From Pseudomonadota bacterium (GTDB lineage Bacteria; Pseudomonadota; Alphaproteobacteria; Rhizobiales; Devosiaceae): a DNA stretch of 22,479 nt. Where the stretch lies: the NCBI GenBank assembly GCA_023431205.1, contig JAEYXQ010000068.1, positions 1 through 22,479 of the forward strand. Reading direction: 5' to 3'. How positions within the stretch are numbered: position 1 is the stretch's first letter; each line of letters starts with the position of its first letter. Made by a program: the position numbers and the translations under genes. The notes beneath the pieces were generated by a model, which was not told the DNA's origin, made no database searches, and worked only from the letters and a program-made list of their open reading frames with translations. This document shows positions 1 to 8,800 of this stretch, in pieces.

Positions 1-1
1 G

Positions 2-631
2 GCCTGGCCGTACCTCTATCCCTGGCCGCAGCGCCCCGCCGGCCTGGTCGAGGAAGCCTTCGACGAACTCGCCCGCCGCTGGACCCCGATCCTCAACGCC
101 TTCGACGAGGCCGGAGTCGATGTCTGCTACGAGATCCATCCGGGCGAGGATCTGCATGACGGCGTCAGCTACGAGATGTTCCTCGAGCGCGTGAACAACC
201 ACCCGCGCGCCAACCTGCTGTATGATCCGAGCCACTTCGTGCTGCAGCAGCTCGACTATCTCGACTACATCGACATCTACCACGAGCGCATCCGCGCCTT
301 CCACGTGAAGGACGCCGAGTTCAACCCCACCGGCCGCCAGGGTGTCTATGGCGGGTTCCAGAGCTGGGTGAACCGGGCAGGGCGCTTTCGCTCGATCGGC
401 GATGGCCAGGTTGATTTCCCGGCGATCTTCTCCAAGCTCACCGCCAATGACTTCGACGGCTGGGCGGTGCTCGAGTGGGAATGCGCCCTCAAACATCCGG
501 AGGATGGTGCCCGCGAAGGTGCCGAGCTGATCCAGAGCTACATCATCCGCGTCACCGAAAAGGCCTTCGACGATTTCGCCGGTGCGGGCACCGATCAGGC
601 TGCCAACCGCAAGATGCTCGGATTGAGCTGA
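2..631 (+). CDS. Sugar phosphate isomerase/epimerase, TIM barrel (5' truncated by window edge)
   Basis: This is the last 209 codons of a gene that enters from the left edge; the frame stays open to base 2, so the true start lies outside the window. The protein resembles the xylose-isomerase-like TIM-barrel family (AP endonuclease family 2 fold), which isomerises or epimerises sugars or sugar acids in the cytoplasm. Residues fitting the usual metal-binding set are E44 in YEIHPGED, D75 in YDPSH, H101 in AFHVKD and E158 in AVLEWE (partial-protein numbering). The next gene downstream, 100 bases away on the same strand, is a Gfo/Idh/MocA dehydrogenase. That pairing is common in inositol and rare-sugar catabolic operons, so a catabolic role is likely, but the substrate cannot be read from the sequence. 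The family call is firm; the specific reaction is unknown. Confidence 0.88.
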   Translation, partial: AWPYLYPWPQRPAGLVEEAFDELARRWTPILNAFDEAGVDVCYEIHPGEDLHDGVSYEMFLERVNNHPRANLLYDPSHFVLQQLDYLDYIDIYHERIRAFHVKDAEFNPTGRQGVYGGFQSWVNRAGRFRSIGDGQVDFPAIFSKLTANDFDGWAVLEWECALKHPEDGAREGAELIQSYIIRVTEKAFDDFAGAGTDQAANRKMLGLS

Positions 632-731
632 ATTCGTCCCCAAAACACTGCAGATGGCGCGTCACCGGTAACGAAATGCAGACCGATCGCGCCGTCTGCG
701 CTGCACAAGACTGACCTGAGGAGGCACCAAA

Positions 732-1883
732 ATGGCTGAGAACGGCGCACGGCGCATTCGCCTGGGCATGGTTGGTGGTGGCACGGGAGCCTTCATCGGC
801 TATGTCCACCGCATCGCCGCCCGCATCGACGGGGACTACGATCTGGTGGCCGGCGCGCTGTCGTCGCGGCCCGAAGTGGCGAGGGAATCCGGGCAAAACC
901 TGGGTCTGGCCGATGACCGCATCTACACCTCCTACGAGGAGATGGCCCGCGCCGAGGCCGCCCGTCCCGACGGCATCGAGGCGGTGGCGATCGTCACCCC
1001 CAACCACATGCACTACGGTCCGGCCAAGGCTTTCCTCGAGGCCGGCATCCACGTGATCTGCGACAAGCCGATCACGTCCACCATCGAAGACGCCCGCGCC
1101 CTGGCGCAGGTGCAGCCGAAGAACGGCGCTAAGTTCCTGCTGACACACAATTATACCGGCTACCCGCTGGTCCGGCAGGCGCGTGAACTGGTGGCTTCCG
1201 GCGCCCTGGGCACCATCCGCGTGGTGCAGGTGGAGTATCCGCAGGACTGGCTCACCGAGGCGGCTGGCGAAGACAACAAGCAGGCTGCCTGGCGCACCGA
1301 CCCGGCCCGTTCCGGCGCCGGCGGCTGCATCGGCGACATCGGCACCCACGCCTACAACCTCGCCCGCTTCGTCACCGGCCTGAAGACCGAGGCGGTCTCT
1401 GCGGACCTCGACAGCTTCGTGCCGGGCCGCCAGCTCGACGACAACGTGCACATCATGCTGCGCTTCGAAGGCGGCGCGAAGGGCATGCTGTGGGCGAGCC
1501 AGGTGGCCGTGGGCAACGAAAACGGCCTGCAGCTGCGCGTCTATGGCGACAAGGGCGGCCTCGAGTGGCGCCAGGACAATCCGAACTACATGTGGTTCAC
1601 CGAGTTCGGCAAGCCGAAGCAACTGCTAACTCGCGGTGGCTCGATCTCGGTGCCGCCGGCGGCTTCCATGAACGTCCGCATCCCGTCCGGGCACCCCGAG
1701 GGTTACCTCGAGGCCTTCGCCACGCTTTATTCGCAGTTCGCGGCGGTGATCCGCGGCGAAGGACAGGACTATGAAGCGCTGCTGCCGTCTCTGGCCGATG
1801 GCGTCGAAGGCATGCAGTTCATCATGGCTTCGGTGAAGTCGAGCCAGAACGATGCGAAATGGACGCGCTTCAGCGAAGTCTAG
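732..1883 (+). CDS. Gfo/Idh/MocA family NAD(P)-dependent oxidoreductase
   Basis: A complete 383-residue cytoplasmic dehydrogenase. An N-terminal Rossmann fold carries the glycine-rich loop GMVGGGTGAF (residues 12-21). The DKP motif at 111-113 (the usual EKP) supplies the conserved lysine, and GDIGTHAYNL at 201-210 holds the Asp/His pair normally involved in catalysis. The C-terminal half has the alpha/beta dimerisation domain typical of the family. The start is set by a very strong ribosome binding site, GAGGAGG at about 718-724, seven bases before ATG. It follows an isomerase/epimerase gene and is closed by a strong terminator, so the two probably form the end of a sugar or polyol catabolic operon. 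The substrate (an inositol, a sugar or a sugar acid) cannot be told from sequence alone. Confidence 0.92.
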   Translation: MAENGARRIRLGMVGGGTGAFIGYVHRIAARIDGDYDLVAGALSSRPEVARESGQNLGLADDRIYTSYEEMARAEAARPDGIEAVAIVTPNHMHYGPAKAFLEAGIHVICDKPITSTIEDARALAQVQPKNGAKFLLTHNYTGYPLVRQARELVASGALGTIRVVQVEYPQDWLTEAAGEDNKQAAWRTDPARSGAGGCIGDIGTHAYNLARFVTGLKTEAVSADLDSFVPGRQLDDNVHIMLRFEGGAKGMLWASQVAVGNENGLQLRVYGDKGGLEWRQDNPNYMWFTEFGKPKQLLTRGGSISVPPAASMNVRIPSGHPEGYLEAFATLYSQFAAVIRGEGQDYEALLPSLADGVEGMQFIMASVKSSQNDAKWTRFSEV

Positions 1884-1908
1884 GCCCTGCTGCAGGGTTG
1901 CGTCTTGA

Positions 1909-1940
1909 GGCCACCGGGTTCGCCCGGTGGCCTTTTCTCT
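1909..1940 (+). terminator. Rho-independent terminator with UUCG loop
   Basis: A perfect 10-bp stem (1909-1918 paired with 1923-1932) closed by the very stable TTCG tetraloop and followed by TTTTCTCT. It sits 25 bases after the oxidoreductase stop and overlaps the 3' end of the convergent GumN-type gene. The T-tract is only on the plus-strand side, so it should mainly terminate the sugar operon. Confidence 0.93.
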
Positions 1941-2796
1941 ACTGCAGCCGTGTGGCGGTGAAACCTTCGGCCTCGAGCAGTTCGATGACATTGGTCGGCC
2001 CCACCAGGTGGGCGGCGCCGACAATCACCAGCGCATCCACGTCGTCGGCCAGCAATTGCGACAGCGGACCCATCCAGTTGCGGTTGCGCTGATAAAGCAG
2101 GCGGTCGAGGAAGGCGTCTTCGAAGCCACCCATCTCCATCTGGAACAGGTGAGCGATGCGGTCGGCGGTGCCGGCCTGCCAGTGGTGCATCATCTTGCTC
2201 ATCAGCTTGGGCATGGTGTCGAGTTCGTCCAGCGTCGCCTGCAGCATGGCGAGTTGCTCCGCCTCGGAGGCGCCGGCCAGCACATCCAGCTGTTCATCGC
2301 CGGTTTCGAGGTGGATGAGCCGCTCGGGTTCGAGCTCCGGTTCAAGCTGGAGCTCCACGCCCGGCTGGTCGTAGCCAAGTGCTACCACCGCAGCGACGGA
2401 GATGGTGTTCGCCGCCATCCATGGCCGCATGGCCAGGAGGGAGCCGACCGGAAGGCCATAAGCCAAACTCTGGGTACGCAGCTTGGCCTCGAGATCGGCA
2501 TCGATGACATCGGTGAGGAGCGTTCCGTCGACATAGACGCCGCGGGCTATGGCCGCGGCGCCGACCTGAGCCTGCGACATGGGGCTGATATCCGTTTCGA
2601 GCACGATCTTGTCAGCCGCCGCCAGACGCTCGTCGAACAGCGGCGTCCGCCAGTCGATCCCCCCAGGGAGCACATGGAAGGAGCCGAACAGGTAGATCGC
2701 GCTGTCGCCGTCGCTGACCTTCCACATGGCGGGTGCGCCCACCGCGGGAGAAACAAACGGCAGCAGCAGGGCAAGCGGCAGGGCAAATTTGAGCAT
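1939..2796 (-). CDS. TraB/GumN family protein, secreted
   Basis: A 285-residue protein with a clear Sec signal peptide (hydrophobic residues 4-18, likely cleavage after the AVGA at about 18-21), so it is expected in the periplasm or attached to the envelope. It has the two hallmarks of the TraB/GumN (Tiki-like) family: the N-terminal GSFHVLP motif with His41, and a C-terminal VGAAHLVG motif with His263. These histidines are thought to belong to a metal-dependent protease-like fold; the bacterial members have no well-established substrate. A run rich in Glu (ELQLEPELEPERL) lies mid-protein. The gene is divergent from prfB with a 106-base shared promoter region. The start has only a weak ribosome binding site, but the signal peptide supports it. 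The family call is good; the function is unknown. Confidence 0.85.
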   Translation of the reverse strand: MLKFALPLALLLPFVSPAVGAPAMWKVSDGDSAIYLFGSFHVLPGGIDWRTPLFDERLAAADKIVLETDISPMSQAQVGAAAIARGVYVDGTLLTDVIDADLEAKLRTQSLAYGLPVGSLLAMRPWMAANTISVAAVVALGYDQPGVELQLEPELEPERLIHLETGDEQLDVLAGASEAEQLAMLQATLDELDTMPKLMSKMMHHWQAGTADRIAHLFQMEMGGFEDAFLDRLLYQRNRNWMGPLSQLLADDVDALVIVGAAHLVGPTNVIELLEAEGFTATRLQ

Positions 2797-2847
2797 GGCG
2801 CATTGTGTCGTGGGCGACGCGCTGCCGCAAGCTGCAGGCGCAGCGGG

Positions 2848-2876
2848 TTGATCCGGCCGCCTGCCTTCGCTACACG
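2848..2876 (+). promoter_or_regulatory. Possible sigma70-type promoter for prfB
   Basis: TTGATC (2848-2853) and TACACG (2871-2876) are separated by 17 bases and lie 26 bases before the prfB start. The -35 match is fair and the -10 match is weak. A short dyad, CTTCG-ctaca-CGAAG, overlaps the -10. Tentative. Confidence 0.3.
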
Positions 2877-2902
2877 AAGCGCCAGTAACAAGGACGAGTT
2901 GA

Positions 2903-4031
2903 ATGCGCGCGGAAACCGAAAAGGCCGTTGCCGAAATCGAGCAGGTGCTGACCCTGCTGAGGAGGCATCTTTGACTGGGATACTGCTGAACTCCGTCTCG
3001 CGGCGCTGAGCGCCGAAACCGAATCTCCCGATTTCTGGAACGACCCGGAGAAGGCCCGGGTGCGGATGCGCGAGCGCGACGATCTCGACGTGGCGGTCAA
3101 GGCTGTGCGCGAACTCGAAGCCGGCATTCGCGACAATGTCGAACTGATCGAACTCGGCGAGGCCGAGGGCGACGAGGGCGTAGTCAAGGAAGCCGAGGCA
3201 GCCCTGATCGAGCTCAAGCAATCGGCGCGCCGGCACCAGATCGAGACGCTGCTCTCGGGTGAGGTCGACGCCAACGACTGCTACGTGGAAATCCACGCCG
3301 GCGCCGGTGGCACCGAGTCGCAGGACTGGGCCAACATGCTCCTGCGCATGTACACCCGCTGGGCGGAACGCCGGAAGCTCAAGGTGGAAACCATCGAGTT
3401 CCACGACGGCGAAGAAGCCGGCATCAAGTCCGCCACCATCCAGGTGAAGGGCCACAATGCCTATGGCTGGCTGAAGACCGAGAGCGGCGTGCACCGTCTG
3501 GTGCGGATCAGCCCCTACGACTCGGCTGCCCGCCGCCACACGAGCTTCTCGAGCGTCTGGGTCTATCCGGTGATCGATGACACCATCGATATCGAGATTC
3601 GCGATGCTGACCTCAAGGTGGATACCTACCGTTCATCCGGTGCCGGCGGACAGCACGTCAACACCACGGATTCGGCGATCCGCATCACGCATATCCCAAC
3701 CGGGATCATCGTTGCCTGTCAGCAGGAGCGTAGCCAGCACAAGAACCGTGCGACGGCCATGAACATGCTGCGGGCCCGGCTCTACGAGCTGGAGATGCAG
3801 AAGCGCGAAGAGGCGGCCAACGCCCAGGCGGCGAGCAAGACCGATATCGGCTGGGGCCACCAGATCCGATCCTATGTCCTGCAGCCGTACCAGATGGTCA
3901 AGGACCTGCGGACGGGCGTGGAAAGCGGCCAGCCCTCGCTGGTGCTCGATGGCGAGCTCGACCAGTTCATGGAGGCTGCCCTGGCGCAGCGCGTCGGCGT
4001 TGCCACCGACGTCACCGCTGACGCGGACTAG
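2903..4031 (+). CDS. prfB: Peptide chain release factor 2 (RF2), made by programmed +1 frameshift
   Basis: RF2 recognises UGA and UAA stop codons on the ribosome and triggers peptide release. The gene is read in two frames: codons 1-23 (2903-2971) end at an in-frame TGA (2972-2974), and after a +1 shift translation continues from GAC at 2973 to the TAG at 4029-4031, giving 375 residues, normal for RF2. The GGQ catalytic motif is at residues 248-250. The stop-codon-reading tripeptide is SPY at 203-205, where E. coli has SPF; I recall SPY from related alphaproteobacteria. The start ATG has AAGGAC eight bases upstream. The gene converges with an M23 peptidase gene with only three bases between the stop codons. 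An automatic caller would probably truncate this gene to an internal start near 3060. Confidence 0.97.
2960..2975 (+). promoter_or_regulatory. prfB programmed +1 frameshift site
   Basis: AGGAGG (2960-2965), a Shine-Dalgarno-like element, is followed by CAT and then the slippery CTT-TGA-C (2969-2975). Spacing matches the E. coli site (AGGGGG-TAT-CTT-TGA-C). When RF2 is scarce the ribosome pauses at TGA and slips from CTT to TTT, making more RF2: an autoregulatory loop. The SD-like element here is a perfect AGGAGG. Confidence 0.96.
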
Positions 4032-4034
4032 CGG

Positions 4035-5153
4035 CTACATCAGCGCCAGCAACTGCCGCCCCGCCTCAAGAAAATCCTTGGGGTTGAGGGCGGTGTCGTT
4101 GCGGCGCACCTCGAAGTGCAGGTGCGGGCCGGTGGAACGGCCGGTGGAGCCGACCCGCGCGATCGGCGTGCCGGTGTTCACCTGCTGGCCTTTTTCCACC
4201 AGATAACCGGAGAGGTGGCCGTAGCGGGTGATGAAGCCGTTGCCGTGGGTCACTTCCACGGTCTTGCCGTAGCCAGATTTCTGGCCAACAAAGGTGACGA
4301 CGCCCGCGGCGGCGCTGAAGACGCTGGTGCCGCTAGGCGCCGCGAAATCGAGGCCAGCGTGGAAGGCGCGTGACCCAGTGAACGGATCGGTGCGGTTGCC
4401 GAAGCCAGAGGAACGACGGTAGCCTTCACTGATGGGCATGTGCACCGGGGCAGCGTCGATGCTCTGCCGGGCCGCCTGATAGCGGATCAGGGCCGCCAGC
4501 ACCTCGTTGGCATCCTCGACTGCAGGGCTGAGTGCCGCATCCTCCACCGGGGCCAGCAGCGGCCCGCCGACGCCCTCCTCGAGGGGCGGCAGGGTTACGG
4601 GGATGCCCAGACGCGTCAGCGTCGAAACGATGCCTTCGGTGCGTTCGCCGGCAGTGGCGGCGATCGACGCCATGGCTGAGCGGGTCTCGACCATCATGTG
4701 GTCGATCGAGGCTGCCGTGGCGGCGATGTCGGGATTGCCGGACGGTGTGGTGGGCACGGTGGCAGCCGCACTTGTGAGTGTTGTCGCCGGCGCGATGCCG
4801 AGTGCGTCAGCCTTCTCGACTAGGACCTTCACCAGTTGGTGCTGTTCGAGCAGCACTTCCTGCTGCTGTGCCAGTTCCTGGAGTTGCAGGTTCATGTCGC
4901 CGGCCTGCGCATAATTGCGCGAATGGAGGCGGTCGATCTCGACCCGCAGTTCGGCGATCCGGTCTTCATAGGCAGAGATGATCTGGTCGGTTTTACCGCT
5001 CCACAGCCGGGCGATGTCCGAATGCAGCAGCAGCGCGGTGCCGAGCAGGGCATTGCCGCCCAGCAGCAGCACGAACATCGAATAGAACAGGGTCGGATGA
5101 ATGCGGTGGCCGCCGCTAGCTCTTGCCTGATCGAAACTGCTTCGAGCCTGCAT
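4035..5153 (-). CDS. Membrane-anchored M23 (LytM-type) metallopeptidase
   Basis: A 372-residue protein with an N-terminal transmembrane anchor (about residues 22-44), a periplasmic coiled coil (about 55-115), a low-complexity Ala/Thr/Pro linker and a C-terminal M23 peptidase domain (about 243-366). All catalytic residues are present: H265 and D269 in HAGLD, H313 in YGHL, and H344 and H346 in PHLHFEV. An active zinc endopeptidase that cuts peptidoglycan cross-bridges is therefore expected, unlike degenerate EnvC/NlpD activators. The layout (anchor, coiled coil, LytM) is typical of alphaproteobacterial division or envelope-remodelling proteins. GGAG lies about nine bases before the ATG. It follows the peroxiredoxin gene by 62 bases on the same strand and may be cotranscribed. 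Confidence 0.9.
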   Translation of the reverse strand: MQARSSFDQARASGGHRIHPTLFYSMFVLLLGGNALLGTALLLHSDIARLWSGKTDQIISAYEDRIAELRVEIDRLHSRNYAQAGDMNLQLQELAQQQEVLLEQHQLVKVLVEKADALGIAPATTLTSAAATVPTTPSGNPDIAATAASIDHMMVETRSAMASIAATAGERTEGIVSTLTRLGIPVTLPPLEEGVGGPLLAPVEDAALSPAVEDANEVLAALIRYQAARQSIDAAPVHMPISEGYRRSSGFGNRTDPFTGSRAFHAGLDFAAPSGTSVFSAAAGVVTFVGQKSGYGKTVEVTHGNGFITRYGHLSGYLVEKGQQVNTGTPIARVGSTGRSTGPHLHFEVRRNDTALNPKDFLEAGRQLLALM

Positions 5154-5215
5154 CCAGCGACTCCACTCACGCGACTATGGTGAGCGGAGTATGAACCTTG
5201 ATGGTTAGCGGTGTG

Positions 5216-5683
5216 TTAGCCCGCCTGAACCGCTTCCAGAACCTTCTGGGCGTGCCCCTTGATCCGGGTCGCCCTGATGATGCGCACGACCTTGCCTTGG
5301 GCGTCCACGATGAAGGAGGTGCGGATCAGTCCCGTGAACTCGCGGCCGTAGAGTTTTTTCAGTTGCCACAGGCCGTAGGCTTCAATGACCGTCCTTTCCG
5401 GATCGGCAGCAAGCGGCACCTTCAGCCCGTACTTCCGACGGAAGCGAACATGGCTGTCGATGGTGTCAGGAGAGATGCCGACGAGAGTGGCGCCCGCCGC
5501 GGTGAACTGGTCGAGCCGTTCGGAGAACTCGATGTTCTCATCGACGCAGCCGCCGGAATCGTCCTCGGGGTAAAAGTAGAGCACCACCGGGCGCCCGCGC
5601 TGTTCCGAGAGCGTGAAGCTGGTGCCGTCATCCAGCGGCAGGGTGAAGCCCGGAGCAGGATCGCCTTCACGCAGTGTCGTCAC
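5216..5683 (-). CDS. bcp: Bcp/PrxQ-type peroxiredoxin with atypical active-site motif
   Basis: A 155-residue thioredoxin-fold peroxidase that reduces hydrogen peroxide and organic hydroperoxides in the cytoplasm. I prefer the GTG at 5683 because GGAAGGA lies at the ideal distance upstream of it; a TTG at 5689 is also in frame but too close to that site. The peroxidatic cysteine is C46 and the supporting arginine is in GLIRTSFIVD. The active-site stretch reads PEDDSGGCVDE where the family normally has P-K-D-D-T-x-G-C-T-K-E: the conserved Thr is Ser and the following residue is Gly. No second cysteine sits five residues later, and I see no other cysteine in the protein, so a 1-Cys mechanism needing an external thiol is implied. 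It is divergent from the AsmA-like gene. Confidence 0.88.
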   Translation of the reverse strand: MTTLREGDPAPGFTLPLDDGTSFTLSEQRGRPVVLYFYPEDDSGGCVDENIEFSERLDQFTAAGATLVGISPDTIDSHVRFRRKYGLKVPLAADPERTVIEAYGLWQLKKLYGREFTGLIRTSFIVDAQGKVVRIIRATRIKGHAQKVLEAVQAG

Positions 5684-5817
5684 GCCCAAGTCCTTCCCGC
5701 AGAAATTAACCGGTTTCGCGCCATATTACAGCCAGTATGATCAAACAACAGACTGCCTGCGGCGGTTGATTCTGACGAGGTGCCAGACATAGCGGCCCAG
5801 CCTGACACCGGACCCAA

Positions 5818-8800
5818 GTGAGCGCGACTACTCCCACCGCGGATATCCCTCCCGCGCCCAGCCCCAGAAAACGCCGGCACCCGGCGCGCCACACAGCCAA
5901 GATTGCCGTGTGGCTTTTGGGCATTCCGGCGCTGATCGTGCTGTTGCTGTGGATGGTGCTGCTGATCACCCCGATCCGGCTGCCCTTTGCCGGGGTGGCG
6001 GTTCGCGGTCTGGTGCAGGGTGCCTTGCCGGCGGGAAGTGACCTGCAACTGGGCGAAATGGCGCTGGCACTCGAAGGTGGCGTGTGGCCGGTGGTGCAGT
6101 TCTCGCCCGTTGTGCTGACCGACAGCAAGTCGGGTGCACGCGTGGGCGTCGAGGCGCTGGAAGTCGGCTTTTCGCCTGCCCGGGCGCTGATGGGGCAGCC
6201 GGGTGCGACGATCACGGTTGTCCGTCCGCGCATTCAGATGGTCCAGGACCTGCTCGGACCGCGGCTGGCAACCCTGGAAATGATCGAAGATCCAGCCGGC
6301 GGCGCTCCCACGGTGCGGGTGCTCGAAGGGGAGGACGCCTATCCCAGCGTGGGCATATCTACCGACGGTATCGATCTTTCCGGAGACATTGGCGACCTGC
6401 AGATGCGGTCGGACAATGACTGGCTGATCTACAACCTCGAGGCGGCGGAGCAGGGCATCGCCGACCTCGTGGAACAGGTGGCGCAGGGGCGGTTCTCCAA
6501 GCTGGTGGTGCGCGACGGGGCGATCGAAATGATCGACTCCGTCTATGGCCTCTTCCGCCGGTTCGAAGACATCAATCTCGAGATCGGCTCCACCCCGGAT
6601 CGCCGCAGCACCCGCGGCACGTTCACGGCAGCACTGGGCGGGCGCACCATGACCGGCGTGGTCTCCCGGGGGCTGGACGACGAGGGCAACTCCCGGCTCG
6701 AGGCGGACGTCACTAATATCGATTTTGCCGCCTTCCTTCCCTTTATCGACGATGCCGCCAGCGTTGCCGCCGTACAGGGCGCCGGCGCCCTGTCGATCGA
6801 CGTGAACTTCACGCCGGCCGGGGGCGAACTGATCGATGGACGCTTCAAGGTCGACCTCACCGGTCTCGATCTGAGGATCGGCAAGGACTATTTCCCGATC
6901 GCAAGTTCGATCCTCGACGTTGCGTGGTCCCCCAAGGATGGGAAGTTCACCCTCGCCGACGCAGCGATCCAGATCGGACAAAGCTCCGCCAAGTTGTCCG
7001 GGGTCTTTGCCCTGGGGCTTGATCGCAGTTTCGGCCCCACCATCGGCATATCCATCTCGGCGCGCGATGTCCGCCTGCACCCGAACGACATGGCGGCGCC
7101 GGCGGAACCCTTCGAGACGGTGGATTTTGCCGGCTGGTCGGCTCCGCTCTATGGCGCCGTGGGGATCGACCGCCTCATTGCCCGAAAGGGCGATGCCTCG
7201 GTCGAGACGGCGGGGCGGCTCGACATGCTTCGTACCGGGGTAGGGCTGGACATGACGATCGCCGGGCAGGGGGTCAGTGCCGACGACATGAAGCGGCTGT
7301 GGCCCTATGTGACCGGCGAAGAGAGCCGGGACTGGTTCGTGGCGAACATCACCGAGGGCACGGTCGCCAGTGCCCGCATGAGCTTCGACTTTCCGGTCGG
7401 CTCGCTGGCACTCGATGGTGAAGACAAGCCAATCCCGGACGGGGCGATGCAGATCGAGATCGTCGGCACCGGCGTAGCCATCCGGCCTACGGCTGAAATG
7501 GCGCCGATCCACCTCGATGGCGAGACGCGGTTCCTGGTCAATGATGGCGGCATGACCGTTGCGGCCACCGGCAGCAAGGTGCCAACCGCCAGCGGTGATA
7601 TAACCGTGCGCAATCCGGCGCTGGTCATGGACTATTCGCAGCCTGACCAGAGCATTGTCGAGATCTCCGGCGACATCGCTGCACCCATCCCCGCGCTGCT
7701 GGCGCTGGTGGAAGAACAGCAGCCGGACGCTTTGGGCAGCGCGCAACTGCCGATTGATCTGGAAGCGATTACCGGCTCCATCGAGGTCGGCCTGGTGGCA
7801 ACCATCGACCTTGGCGATGAAGAAGCCGGTCGCGCCATGGACATCGACTATGTGCTGAACGGCACCGTGCGCGACTTCGCCAGCAGCGAGCCGATCCAGG
7901 ATCGCACCATCGGCAATGGACAACTGGCCTTCAGTGCCTCGCAGGATGCCTACCGTCTCGGCGGTACGGCCGAGATCGATGGCATGCAGGCGGAGGTCGA
8001 GATCGAAGGGGCGCCTGGGACCGAGCCGAGGTTCCGGCTGGCGTCCACCATTGCCGTGGCCGACCTGGCGCAGATGGGGTTCGATGCCTCGGAGTTCCTC
8101 TCGGGCCAGGTGCGCTTCGTGGCCCAGCCGATGGCCGGTGGCAGCCTGCAGATGTCGATCGACCTGGCGGAGGCGGGGCTGACCATTTCCGACCTCGGCA
8201 TCACCAAGGCAGCCGGCACGCCGGGCATGCTGAACGCCACCATCAGGCAGGATGGTGACCTGACCAAACTCAGCAATGTCGATCTGTCCTTCGGCGCGGT
8301 GCGAGCGGTCGGCGAGATCGAATACCATGCCACCGAAGGGCTGAAATCGGGACGGTTCAGCCAGTTCGGGCTGAGTAGTGGCGACAACACCCAGGTGACG
8401 CTGAGCCCGATTGAGAATGGGTATTCGGTGCGAATCGCTGGTTCCCAGCTCGACCTGAAGCCGATGCTGAAGCGGTTCTTCGGCCTGGGTGAGGGGGCCG
8501 GAGGCGTACAGGCGACCCAGTTCGAACAGACCATTGCACTCGATGTCCAACTGGATCGTGCGATCGGCTACTATGCGACGACGGCGTTCAACGTCGACCT
8601 CGACCTGCGCCTGCGGGGCTCCAATCTGGAGCGGGCAACGCTGGCCACGCAGTTCAGCGAGGGGAACGGGATTTCCATCACCACCAATCCGGCGCCACGC
8701 GGACGCACGATGAGCGTTGCCTTCAACGATGCCGGCACGGTGCTGCGTTTCCTCGGCATCTACTCCCAGTTGGCAGGTGGCTCCGGTAACCTGGTGCTGA

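Noticed and set aside
1927..3009. A 360-codon plus-strand open frame across the GumN-type gene and the start of prfB
   Set aside because: It is antisense to a gene with a signal peptide and family motifs. It also overlaps the prfB leader in the wrong frame.
3060..4031. prfB as a 323-residue protein starting at ATG 3060
   Set aside because: The frameshift site and the conserved N-terminal residues upstream show that the gene starts at 2903.
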